Assembly (NCBI RefSeq): GCF_004359985.1
Contig: NZ_SMRO01000003.1
Span: 1,100,206-1,164,205, forward strand
From: Paraburkholderia flava
GTDB lineage: Bacteria; Pseudomonadota; Gammaproteobacteria; Burkholderiales; Burkholderiaceae
Length of the DNA: 64,000 bases
Direction of reading: 5' to 3'
The translations under genes and the position numbers were made by a program. Below the pieces are notes generated by a model. It saw only the letters and a program-made list of their open reading frames with translations. It was not told the DNA's origin and searched no databases. Positions 50,082 through 58,719 of the stretch are shown piece by piece (the first letter of the stretch is position 1; each line of letters begins with the position of its first letter).

Positions 50082-51476
50082 TCAGTGTTTCCGCGTTGAC
50101 GTCGACTTGTTGTTGCGGGGCTTTTGCACACCGGATGGCTGACCGCTGGCGACGCGGGTGCCTTTACCCGAGGCCAAAGCGCGCTGCGCTGCAGGCTTGC
50201 GTTTGCTTTCGCCGATTTGCGGCCTCTGCTTTTTGCCGGGCACCTGGATGGCGCCCGGCGCAGCTTGCGGTACCTTGGGCTTTTTGGGTTTCTTGGGTTT
50301 CCTGATGATCTCGCCCGTCGCGCTGGTTTGCGGCACGCGGTGTTCGGCTTCAAAACCCGGCTCTTCTTCACGGGGCAGCGTTTGCCGGATCAGCGCTTCG
50401 ATCGCGGCCAGTTGCGGCGCTTCGTCGGCACACACAAGGGACACCGCCACGCCGCTGGCGCCCGCGCGACCGGTACGGCCAATACGGTGCACATAGTCTT
50501 GCGCCACGATCGGCAGATCGACGTTGATCACCAGCGGCAGGTCGTCGATATCCAGACCGCGCGCAGCCACATCGGTGGCTACCAGCATGTGTACTTCGCC
50601 CGTCTTGAAGCGTTCCAGCGCACGCATGCGCGCAGGTTGCGGTTTGTCGCCGTGGATAGTGTCGACCGCATAGCCCGCTTCATCCAGCATCGCGGCAAGG
50701 TAGTCCACGCCATTGCGGGTTTTGACGAACACCAGCGCGTGCTCCCACTTGTTCGCAGCCACAAGGTGCATGAAGAGATCAGGCTTGTTCTTTTTATCCA
50801 CCGGCACTACCCACTGCCTGATCCTGCTGGCCGTGGCATTGGGCGGGCTGACGCTGATATTGATTGGGTCGCGCAGGATGCCCGCCGCCATGGCGCGGAT
50901 GTCATCGGTAAACGTGGCAGAGAACAACAGGGTCTGGCGCTGGGCGGGCAACGCAGCAAAGACGGCATTCAGCTCGCGCGCAAAGCCCAGATCCAGCATG
51001 CGGTCGGCCTCATCCAGCACCAGCGTTTGCACCTGATCGAACTGCACTGCGTTCTGGCGATTGAGGTCCAGCAAACGGCCCGGCGTGGCGACGAGCACAT
51101 CGACGCCTTTGCGCAACGCCATCATTTGAGGGTTGATACTCACACCGCCGTAGGCGGCCAGAAATCGTAAGTCGAGGCCTTTGCCGTATTCGATAAAGCT
51201 TCGCAGCACCTGTTCCGCCAGCTCACGCGTCGGCACCAGCACCAGAACACGCGCGCGGTTGCTGGACACCGCCGCGCCGTGTTGCACCAGCCGTTGCAGC
51301 AGCGGCAGCGCAAAACCCGCCGTTTTGCCCGTGCCGGTCTGTGCCGCAGCGATGACGTCCTTGCCATCGAGCACGGCAGGAATCGTCCTGGCCTGTATTG
51401 GCGTAGGTGTCTGGTAATCGAGGTCCCGCACATTACGCAGCAACGGATCGATCAGGCCAAGCGAGGCAAAAGACAT
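50082..51476 (-). CDS. rhlE: RhlE-type DEAD-box ATP-dependent RNA helicase
   Basis: 464 residues from ATG 51476. Q-motif F-x-x-L-G-L...T-P-I-Q, Walker A A-Q-T-G-T-G-K-T, D-E-A-D box in V-L-D-E-A-D-R-M-L-D, S-A-T in L-F-S-A-T-F, and H-R-I-G-R-T-G-R. After the helicase core (about 375 residues) comes a basic Lys/Pro/Arg-rich tail, as in RhlE proteins. It remodels structured RNA and ribosome intermediates. Transcribed toward the phosphotransferase gene. Confidence 0.93.
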   Translation of the reverse strand: MSFASLGLIDPLLRNVRDLDYQTPTPIQARTIPAVLDGKDVIAAAQTGTGKTAGFALPLLQRLVQHGAAVSSNRARVLVLVPTRELAEQVLRSFIEYGKGLDLRFLAAYGGVSINPQMMALRKGVDVLVATPGRLLDLNRQNAVQFDQVQTLVLDEADRMLDLGFARELNAVFAALPAQRQTLLFSATFTDDIRAMAAGILRDPINISVSPPNATASRIRQWVVPVDKKNKPDLFMHLVAANKWEHALVFVKTRNGVDYLAAMLDEAGYAVDTIHGDKPQPARMRALERFKTGEVHMLVATDVAARGLDIDDLPLVINVDLPIVAQDYVHRIGRTGRAGASGVAVSLVCADEAPQLAAIEALIRQTLPREEEPGFEAEHRVPQTSATGEIIRKPKKPKKPKVPQAAPGAIQVPGKKQRPQIGESKRKPAAQRALASGKGTRVASGQPSGVQKPRNNKSTSTRKH

Positions 51477-51552
51477 GGACGTATTCGGGGCTAAAGCCGC
51501 AATTCTAGCGGTTACCGCGAGGCCCCACGTGCTAACCGGCTTGCGTCGCGCG

Positions 51553-52410
51553 TTACTGACGCGCCTGCGGACAAGCCTCCCGCGCAGCCTGAAGTCCCTC
51601 GGCATACGCCGCGTCAAACTTCGCACCCGTCATACTCGCACCGAATTTTGCCTGCAGCCGCTCTCGCGACCACTTGCCGTTCCCCGCCGCTGCCGCGAGC
51701 AGATCGAATGCAAGCGCCTGCGACGGATCCTGCGCGTTGAATTTCCCCGAGCTGTAGCTGGTGGCCAGCAATCCCGCAGCAAGCGGATTGCATTTTCCGG
51801 CCGCATCCTTCAGATGATCGAGCGCGTCATTCTTCCAGCGTTCGACGTCCGCGCTATCCGGGTCCGCTCCATCTGACTTAACGGAGCCCATCCCATCCGG
51901 TCCTTCCAGATAGAAATCGACCTGTGCATCGGCGTGACCGGTTCGCGCGGCCAGCTCGAGAAAATGGAGGCGCTCCTGCACTTCTGCAGGCGTTACCCCC
52001 GCGCACAGATGTGCAGGCGAAGGCGCGTGATCGCCTCGCGCGCTATCGCGTGAACCGGAATCCGGTGCACACAGCGATTCGGCCAGATAGACCTTGTACG
52101 CGGCGTCTGCATCGCCGAGACGCGCGGCACCCTGGTACTGCGCGACATACTGCGCGACCGTCTTGCCGCCGAGATCGATCACGCGTCCGCTGCTGCCGAT
52201 CAGCGAAGGCGATGCATCTTTGTCACTCGCTGCCCCACCCGATTGCGGCGATTGCGAAAAAGCCGAAGCGCCGCCACGATCGGTTCGCAAGTCTCGAGCA
52301 TGCACAGCGGTCGGCGCGACGGGCATCGACTCACCGGCAGTGAAATGAACAGCGGCCACGACCGTACCCGCGAATCCAGCCGCGACGAGAAGCGTGCGCG
52401 TCATGTTCAT
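51553..52410 (-). CDS. secreted hypothetical protein with Sel1-like helical region
   Basis: 285 residues from ATG 52410 (GGAG seven bases upstream; a second ATG two codons later is possible). N-terminal signal anchor (M-T-R-T-L-L-V-A-A-G-F-A-G-T-V-V). The disordered Ser/Gly-rich stretch at about 45-75 precedes a helical domain with A-A-R-L-G-D-A-D-A-A-Y-K and A-A-R-T-G-H-A-D-A-Q, typical of Sel1/TPR-like repeats. No enzyme motif. Follows the gene at 52443 by 32 bases. Confidence 0.75.
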   Translation of the reverse strand: MNMTRTLLVAAGFAGTVVAAVHFTAGESMPVAPTAVHARDLRTDRGGASAFSQSPQSGGAASDKDASPSLIGSSGRVIDLGGKTVAQYVAQYQGAARLGDADAAYKVYLAESLCAPDSGSRDSARGDHAPSPAHLCAGVTPAEVQERLHFLELAARTGHADAQVDFYLEGPDGMGSVKSDGADPDSADVERWKNDALDHLKDAAGKCNPLAAGLLATSYSSGKFNAQDPSQALAFDLLAAAAGNGKWSRERLQAKFGASMTGAKFDAAYAEGLQAAREACPQARQ

Positions 52411-52442
52411 CGGGATGCTCCGGTCATGGCCTCGGGCACGGT

Positions 52443-52907
52443 CTACTGCCACAGATAGCAGTACGTCTCGTTGCTCTCGAGATTGTTGCCGAGCGCCGGC
52501 TGCGACAGGTCTTTCGTCCAGCCGTTCGGATCGGTCGGCGTCGGCGTGTCGCCGCAGTTCGTGTGGACCCAGTGGATGCCGACGTCGCCGCCCGTATAAA
52601 GCTCGCCGCAGAGTTCGAGTTGATCGCCGACGCGAATCTTCGTCAACGGATCGGGGATGCTGTTCTGGTTGCGGCTATAACCGTTCGCGAACACGTTATC
52701 CATCGCGACGTCGTAGGTGTTGCCATCGGTGCCGCGCAAACTCACGTGCGTGTGATCCAGATAGATGCCGTTGAGCTTCGACCCTGACTTGAACACGGGC
52801 GCCGTCAGAACGGTGCCGGTCAGCAACGTTCCGCCCTGGCAAACGTCGGCTGCGAACGCGGGAAGGGATGCAGCGGATAACGCCAGAACCAGAAGAATCT
52901 TCTTCAA
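52443..52907 (-). CDS. secreted hypothetical protein with four cysteines
   Basis: 154 residues with signal peptide M-K-K-I-L-L-V-L-A-L-S-A-A-S-L-P-A-F-A-A. The mature part has cysteines near 23, 98, 118 and 151, consistent with two disulfides, and a C-terminal E-T-Y-C-Y-L-W-Q. Several beta-type segments (T-Y-D-V-A-M-D-N, V-G-D-Q-L-E-L-C-G-E-L-Y). No family recognised. Likely cotranscribed with the Sel1-like protein downstream. Confidence 0.7.
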   Translation of the reverse strand: MKKILLVLALSAASLPAFAADVCQGGTLLTGTVLTAPVFKSGSKLNGIYLDHTHVSLRGTDGNTYDVAMDNVFANGYSRNQNSIPDPLTKIRVGDQLELCGELYTGGDVGIHWVHTNCGDTPTPTDPNGWTKDLSQPALGNNLESNETYCYLWQ

Positions 52908-53156
52908 TTTAACTCCCCTCGAAGTTGAATGAAATATGCGAACGGGATCTCGTTGAAATCCCGCGATTCACGATACAGAAGGGACTATGAAGAAGGGATG
53001 AAATCTCCGGACGTAGAGATTCTTTGAGATTCTGATGACATGCCCTGCGCATGACGCAGCGCTGGCAGCAATTGCACGCTCGTTGTCCTTCCCGCCACGC
53101 ATGATCGCGCTTCAATGGATCCTGACGCCCACGAACCTCCATCGACGAGAACCGCC

Positions 53157-53849
53157 ATGTCCGATACCCCCGTCCGCACCGCCGGCTTTCTGCTGTATCC
53201 GAATCTCACGCAACTCGATCTGACCGGACCCTTCGAAGTGATCGGGCGATTGCCCGGCTGGAAGACGGAACTGGTCGCGGCATCGCGTGCGCCGGTGCGT
53301 TCCGATCGCGGGCTCGTGTTTCAGCCCGATACGTCGTTTGCCGAAGCCGGCGACTACGACCTGTTCGTCGTGCCCGGCGGCCCAGGCACCGACGACGCGA
53401 TGCTCGATGCCGCGACCGTCGCGTTCATCCGCGAGCGCGCGCAGCGTGCACGCTACGTGTTCGGTATCTGCACCGGTTCGCTGCTGCTCGGTGCAGCCGG
53501 TGTGCTGCGCGGACGGCATGCAGGCACGCACTGGCAATCGCGCGATCTGCTCGCGAAGTTCGGCGCGATTCCGAGCGCGGCGCGTCTGACGGTGGACGGC
53601 AATCTGTTCACGTCGGGCGGCGTGACGGCGGGCATCGATATGGCGCTGCGCGTCGCAGCCGAAGTGGCCGGCGACGACGTCGCGCAGCAGATCCAGTTGT
53701 GGATCGAGTACAACCCGGAGCCGCCGTTCAACGCGGGTTCGCCGGAGACCGCGCCGCGTGCGGTCGTCGAGCAGGTGGTGGCGGCGTCGGCGCAGCGGAT
53801 GGCGATTCGCAGGGCGGCGGTCGAACGTGCGGCTGCGGCGTTGGGGTAG
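53157..53849 (+). CDS. DJ-1/PfpI-family isonitrile-hydratase-like protein
   Basis: 230 residues from ATG 53157. V-V-P-G-G-P-G-T-D-D, nucleophile elbow G-I-C105-T-G-S-L-L-L-G-A, and D21 in Q-L-D-L-T-G-P-F-E-V, the two positions equivalent to the catalytic Cys and Asp of Pseudomonas InhA. The H-W in G-T-H-W-Q-S also fits. Probably hydrates isonitriles or is a related DJ-1 enzyme. No partner genes adjacent. Confidence 0.87.
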   Translation: MSDTPVRTAGFLLYPNLTQLDLTGPFEVIGRLPGWKTELVAASRAPVRSDRGLVFQPDTSFAEAGDYDLFVVPGGPGTDDAMLDAATVAFIRERAQRARYVFGICTGSLLLGAAGVLRGRHAGTHWQSRDLLAKFGAIPSAARLTVDGNLFTSGGVTAGIDMALRVAAEVAGDDVAQQIQLWIEYNPEPPFNAGSPETAPRAVVEQVVAASAQRMAIRRAAVERAAAALG

Positions 53850-53895
53850 TGAACTGTGTGCCGCGTGCGTAACGACGCACGCGAGCACGCCCCCA

Positions 53896-54969
53896 TCAAA
53901 ACCGATGCCGGATCCCCGCCACCGCGCCCAACTGATTCTCCCCCGCGACGATATTCGTACCGATCCCATCGATACCCAGGTTCGACCCGTCGCGGTTCTG
54001 CGCATACGATGCGTTCACGTAAAGGTCCGTGCGCTTCGACAGGTAGTAGTCGAGCGACAGCACATACGACGTCGGGTCCTGGCCCGTGCCGCGCACGTCG
54101 GTGTGATACGCGACCGCCGACACCTGAAGCGCCGGCGTGAAGTGCTGCGTCGCGCCGAGCCAGAACAGGTTCGCATGCGTTTGCGCAGCGCCGACGGTTT
54201 GCTGTAGCAAACGCCACGCAGCGTACAACTCGGTTTTGGCGAACTTGTAGCTCGCGCCGATGCTCAGGCGCCGCGCGGTGTCGTCGGCGCTGGCGATCGA
54301 CGTGCCCTGGCGCTGGTCGTACACGAGCGCAACGTCGAACGGTCCTGCCGCATAGCGCGCACCCGCACCGTACTCGCGACCGACCTTCGTGTGGCCCGGC
54401 ACCTGCGCGCCGCCCGTGATCGTCGAGTCGTAGCCGTTGCTGTACATCGCCGCGAGCGTAACGCCGCTGAATTCGACCATGTACTTGGCCGAGTTGTCGG
54501 CGCGTCCGGTGAGCACTGCGTCGTGTGCGATTGCCGAATACGACGAGCCGAAGCGCATCGGGTCGTAGCGGATGATCATGTCGTACAGCAGGTTCTGCTG
54601 ACGCCCGAGCGTGACGGTGCCGTAGCGGCCCTGCAAACCGACATACGCCTGCCGTCCAAATTCTCTACCGCTCTGGCCGAGCGTACCGGTGTTCACGTTG
54701 AAGCCGTTCTCCAGCACGAAGATCGCTTTCAGTCCGCCGCCGAGATCTTCGACGCCGCGAAATCCCCAGCGCGAACCGGACAGGTTGCCCGATGCTTCGC
54801 GCACGACGGTGCCGCTGCCTTTGCTGCTGGTCGGCACGTGGTTCACGGCTTCGATGCCGACGTCGACGATGCCGTATAGCGTGACGCTCGATTGCGCGTG
54901 GGCGGCCGGCGCGGCGATCAGCAGGGTTGCGGCGGCGGGCAGGCTTAGACGGATGAGTCTCGATTTCAT
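53896..54969 (-). CDS. burkholderial trimeric porin (OmpC-like)
   Basis: 357 residues with a signal peptide (to A-H-A-Q). The start S-S-V-T-L-Y-G-I-V-D-V-G-I-E, repeated S-G-S-R-W-G-F-R-G-V-E-D-L-G-G-G-L, and terminal H-R-F with C-terminal Phe are diagnostic of Gram-negative porins of the Burkholderia/Bordetella/Neisseria type. General diffusion pore in the outer membrane. Located 138 bases after the last ABC gene, same strand, so it may help bring the ABC substrate across the outer membrane. Confidence 0.95.
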   Translation of the reverse strand: MKSRLIRLSLPAAATLLIAAPAAHAQSSVTLYGIVDVGIEAVNHVPTSSKGSGTVVREASGNLSGSRWGFRGVEDLGGGLKAIFVLENGFNVNTGTLGQSGREFGRQAYVGLQGRYGTVTLGRQQNLLYDMIIRYDPMRFGSSYSAIAHDAVLTGRADNSAKYMVEFSGVTLAAMYSNGYDSTITGGAQVPGHTKVGREYGAGARYAAGPFDVALVYDQRQGTSIASADDTARRLSIGASYKFAKTELYAAWRLLQQTVGAAQTHANLFWLGATQHFTPALQVSAVAYHTDVRGTGQDPTSYVLSLDYYLSKRTDLYVNASYAQNRDGSNLGIDGIGTNIVAGENQLGAVAGIRHRF

Positions 54970-55030
54970 GGCGGTCTCTCTGCGGTTGAAATGGAAGAAC
55001 TGGTGAACTTCGGACGAACGCGGTCGCCGG

Positions 55031-55046
55031 CCTGGGTGTGCCCAGG
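55031..55046. terminator. short hairpin between ABC operon and porin
   Basis: CCTGGG (55031-55036), TGTG loop, CCCAGG (55041-55046). Could reduce readthrough into the porin gene; no U-tract. Confidence 0.35.
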
Positions 55047-55106
55047 ACGTCGGAGAAGATGCAGGGGAGTAAAGCGATAAAGCGCTAAGCCGACCGCTTG
55101 CGACGA

Positions 55107-56957
55107 TTAAGGTCCATCGCGCACGGCCACACGATGCGACGCATCGCCCGCCATCACATCGACAAGCGTGCAGCGCGCGAGTGTTTCCGTGGAAGAACCA
55201 CTACGCTGCGTTTCCGCATCGAAGTACGCACGCGGCACCGTATCGTCGGGCACGTCGCGCGTCTGCACGGTAAAGCCGTTCTCACGATCGCCGCGCAATT
55301 CGGGAACGGCTTGCAGCAACCGCTGCGTGTACGGATGACGCGGCGCGTCGAACACCGCATCGCGCGAGCCTTCCTCGACGACATGCCCGCGCAGCATCAC
55401 GATCACGCGATCCGCGATCTGCTCGACGACGCCGAGATCGTGCGAGATCAGCAGACACGCGAAGCGATAACGCGCCTGCAGTGCGACGAGCATATCGAGC
55501 ACCTGCTTCTGCACGGTGACGTCGAGCGCGGATACGGGTTCGTCGGCGATGATGACCGCAGGGCGACTCACCAGTGCGCGAGCAATCGCGACGCGTTGAC
55601 GCTGTCCGCCCGAGAGTTCGTGCACATACCGCTTTCCGTAGCCGTCGAGGCCGACGTCGGCGAGCGCTTCGACGACCCGCGCGCGTTTCGCGGCGGCATC
55701 GAGTGTGGGATCGGGCCGCAGTCCCTCGCGCACGAGTTCGTCGACACGCATCCGTGGATCGAGCGACGAGTACGGGTCCTGAAAGACGATCTGGATCGCG
55801 CGACGCGCACGGCGCAGCGCATCGCGACCCGCATCGAGAAAAGGCTCGCCGTGCAGCAGCACGTCGCCTTCCGCACGCTCGACGAGTCCCATCAGCGCCT
55901 TCGTCACGCTCGTCTTGCCGCTACCCGACTCACCGACGATCGCGAGCGTCTGCCCCGCATGCAGCGCGAACGACAGCGGGTGCACCGCGCGCATCTGCGT
56001 CTTCGTGAACCAGCGACCCGGCACGGTGTAGTCGACGGCGAGACCGCGCACGTCGAGCACGGGCGTCTCTGCAACGGGCGTTGTCAAAGCATCGGCGACT
56101 TCATCAGAATCCGGAGCACGTCGCGGCAACGCTTCGAGCAGCTTCAGCGTGTAGTCATGCGCGGGCCGCATCAGCACACGCGCAACCAGACCGCTTTCGA
56201 CAGCAACGCCACGCCGCATCACCAGTACGCGCTCGGTGTACGCGGCGACGAGCGCGAGGTTGTGGCTGATAAAAATCAGCGCGGTGCCTTCCTCGCGCGT
56301 CAGCGACAGCATCAGGTCGAGCACTTCTTTCTGGACGACGCAGTCGAGCGCGGTGGTCGGCTCGTCGGCGATCAAGAGACGCGGGCGCAGCAGCATCACT
56401 GCAGCGAGCATGATCCGTTGCCGCATGCCGCCGGAGAACTCGTGCGGATAGCGCTTCATGCAACCCTGCGGATCGCGCACACGCACGCGTTCGAGCATCG
56501 CGACGGCCTGCGTCCACGCCTGCTGTTTGGGAACGCCGCGACGCCGGACGAGCGCCTCGGTCAACTGCTCACCGACGCGAAACGCCGGGTTCAGCGACAC
56601 CATCGGCTCCTGAAACACCATGCCGATGCCGGTGCCGCGCAGCGCACGCCATTGCGCAGACGTACCACCGAGCAGTTCGCGACCGTCGAAGCGCGCGCTA
56701 CCGGACAGCACGCGCGCAGCATCGGGCAGTAGTCCGAGCAGCGCTTTGCCGATCATCGTCTTGCCGCTGCCCGACTCGCCGACGATCGCAAGCGTCTCGC
56801 CCGCATGCACGTCGAAGCCGACCTGCTGCACGACGGGTTGCGCATCGCCTGCGCGATTCGGGAACGCGATCGTGAGATCACGCAGTGCAAGCAACGGCGC
56901 TGAAGACGATGACGAGATCTCGACGCAAGAAGACGCAGACACTTCGACCCGGTTCAT
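55107..56957 (-). CDS. fused dual-ATPase subunit of a peptide/opine-type ABC importer
   Basis: 616 residues from ATG 56957. Two complete ATPase halves: first Walker A G-E-S-G-S-G-K-T-M and signature F-S-G-G-M-R-Q-R, second G-E-S-G-S-G-K-T-S and L-S-G-G-Q-R-Q-R, with D-E-P Walker B in each. It replaces separate DppD/DppF-like subunits by one fused chain, as in GsiA/YejF. Start overlaps the permease stop by four bases. Last gene of the C45/ABC operon. Confidence 0.95.
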   Translation of the reverse strand: MNRVEVSASSCVEISSSSSAPLLALRDLTIAFPNRAGDAQPVVQQVGFDVHAGETLAIVGESGSGKTMIGKALLGLLPDAARVLSGSARFDGRELLGGTSAQWRALRGTGIGMVFQEPMVSLNPAFRVGEQLTEALVRRRGVPKQQAWTQAVAMLERVRVRDPQGCMKRYPHEFSGGMRQRIMLAAVMLLRPRLLIADEPTTALDCVVQKEVLDLMLSLTREEGTALIFISHNLALVAAYTERVLVMRRGVAVESGLVARVLMRPAHDYTLKLLEALPRRAPDSDEVADALTTPVAETPVLDVRGLAVDYTVPGRWFTKTQMRAVHPLSFALHAGQTLAIVGESGSGKTSVTKALMGLVERAEGDVLLHGEPFLDAGRDALRRARRAIQIVFQDPYSSLDPRMRVDELVREGLRPDPTLDAAAKRARVVEALADVGLDGYGKRYVHELSGGQRQRVAIARALVSRPAVIIADEPVSALDVTVQKQVLDMLVALQARYRFACLLISHDLGVVEQIADRVIVMLRGHVVEEGSRDAVFDAPRHPYTQRLLQAVPELRGDRENGFTVQTRDVPDDTVPRAYFDAETQRSGSSTETLARCTLVDVMAGDASHRVAVRDGP

Positions 56958-57778
56958 GCATTCACCCCCTTCATCCGCGGATCGAGCAGATCGCGCAACG
57001 CGTCGCCGAACAGGTTGATGCCGAGCAGCGCGAGTGAGATCGTCGCGCCCGGAAAGATCGCGAGCCAGATCGCGTGATCCATTGCGTTGCGGCTGTCGGC
57101 GAGCATGCCGCCCCACGTCGGCGACGGAGGTGGCACGCCGAGGCCCAGAAAGCTCAGCGCGCTTTCGGCGAGCAGTGCGGAGCCGAACAGCGTCGTTGCG
57201 AAGATCAACAGTGGCGCCGCGCAGTTCGGCAGCACGTGACGAAACAGCGTCCACGTCCCGCCGTTACCCATCGCCCGCGACGCGACGACGAAATCGCGTT
57301 GCCGCAGCGACAATGCACCGGCACGCGCGAGTCGCGTCACCGACGGCGTGTACGCAAGACCGAGTGCCAGCACGACGCCCCAGCGCGACGGTCCGAGCAC
57401 GGTCATGATGCCGAGCGCGAGCAGCAGTCCGGGAAACGCCATCAACGCTTCGACGGCCATCATCACCAGCCGGTCGACCCAGCCGCCGACATAGCCCGAC
57501 ACCGTGCCGATCGTCGTGCCCGCGACGAGCGCGCACAGCACCGACAGCGCGCTCACCGCGAGGCTCACGGTCGCGCCGGCCATGATCCGCGACAGCACGT
57601 CGCGGCCGAATTCGTCGGTGCCGAACCAGTGCTGTGCGGACGGTGCGGCGAAGCGCGAGAACAGATCGACGTCGAGCGGATCGTATGGCGTATGCACGAG
57701 GCCCGCGAGCGCGAGCAGAAACAACGCGCCGACCAGCGTCGCGCCGAGTACGAGATTGATGCGTCTGAACACTCTCAT
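56954..57778 (-). CDS. ABC importer permease (DppC-like)
   Basis: 274 residues from ATG 57778. N-terminal G-T-D-E-F-G-R-D-V-L-S-R is the OppC/DppC hallmark, followed by six membrane helices and P-x-x-A-x-x-A-L-S-F-L-G-L-G. Second permease of the heterodimer. ATGA overlap with the upstream permease stop and with the ATPase start. Confidence 0.95.
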   Translation of the reverse strand: MRVFRRINLVLGATLVGALFLLALAGLVHTPYDPLDVDLFSRFAAPSAQHWFGTDEFGRDVLSRIMAGATVSLAVSALSVLCALVAGTTIGTVSGYVGGWVDRLVMMAVEALMAFPGLLLALGIMTVLGPSRWGVVLALGLAYTPSVTRLARAGALSLRQRDFVVASRAMGNGGTWTLFRHVLPNCAAPLLIFATTLFGSALLAESALSFLGLGVPPPSPTWGGMLADSRNAMDHAIWLAIFPGATISLALLGINLFGDALRDLLDPRMKGVNA

Positions 57779-58719
57779 CCGAGCCTCACTCGCGGATCGA
57801 ACACGGGATACAGCAGATCGACAATCAGATTGACGAGCACGTACAGCAACGCGATCAGCAGCAGACAGCCCTGCACGACCGGATAGTCGCGCGCATAGAT
57901 GCTCTCGACGAGCAGCCGGCCCATCCCCGGCAACGTGAACACCGTCTCGATCACGGCCGCGCCCGCCAGCAGGTGACCGAGGATCAGACCGATCACCGTG
58001 AGCGCCGGACCGAACGCATTCGGCAGCACGTGACGCAACAGCACGCGACGCTCGGACAATCCTTTCGCACGCGCATGAGCGACGTATTCGAGGCGCAGCA
58101 CTTCGATGCTGCTCGCGCGCATCATCCGCGTGACGGCCGCGATCTCGGTCAGCACGATCGCGATCACCGGCAGCACGAAGTAGCGGATCGTTCCCCAGCC
58201 CGCCTGCTGGAACGTTTCGAAACCGAACGTCGGCAGCCAGTGCAGTTCGACGCCGAAAAGCCAGATCAGCAGGATGCCGACCCAGAAGCCGGGCATCGAC
58301 ACGAGCAGGATCGTCGTGAAGACGATCGCGAAATCGGTGCGGCGGTTTTGCGCCCACGCGGCGACGAGCCCGGCCGGAATCGCGATCAGGCACGCGAAGA
58401 ACGTCGCGGTCAGCACGATCTGCGCGGTGACCGGAAAGGTCTCGCGGATCAGGTCGAGCACCGGCTGATGCCGCACGATCGACATGCCCATATCGCCGTG
58501 CATCAGATGCATCGCCCAGCGCACGAACTGCTCCGGCACCGAGTGATCGAGCCCGAGCGAGTGACGCATCTGCGCGAGCAGCGCGGGGTCGTCGATGTCG
58601 CCGAGCATCAGGCTCGCGGGGTCGCCGGGAATCGCGCGGATCATGCCGAACACCAGCAGCGCGACGATCAGCACGGTCGGGATCGCCAGCGCGATGCGCC
58701 GGAAGAGGTACGAAATCAT
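57775..58719 (-). CDS. ABC importer permease (DppB-like)
   Basis: 314 residues from ATG 58719. Starts M-I-S-Y-L-F-R-R-I-A-L-A-I-P-T; L-G-L-D-H-S-V-P-E-Q-F and R-x-x-L-P-N-A-F-G-P mark the DppB/OppB class. Six membrane segments. Overlaps the binding-protein gene and the next permease by four bases each. Confidence 0.95.
   Translation of the reverse strand: MISYLFRRIALAIPTVLIVALLVFGMIRAIPGDPASLMLGDIDDPALLAQMRHSLGLDHSVPEQFVRWAMHLMHGDMGMSIVRHQPVLDLIRETFPVTAQIVLTATFFACLIAIPAGLVAAWAQNRRTDFAIVFTTILLVSMPGFWVGILLIWLFGVELHWLPTFGFETFQQAGWGTIRYFVLPVIAIVLTEIAAVTRMMRASSIEVLRLEYVAHARAKGLSERRVLLRHVLPNAFGPALTVIGLILGHLLAGAAVIETVFTLPGMGRLLVESIYARDYPVVQGCLLLIALLYVLVNLIVDLLYPVFDPRVRLG

Noticed and set aside
55098..56732. 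544-codon plus-strand frame opposite the dual ATPase
   Set aside because: Shadow frame; the minus strand holds two complete ATPase halves.
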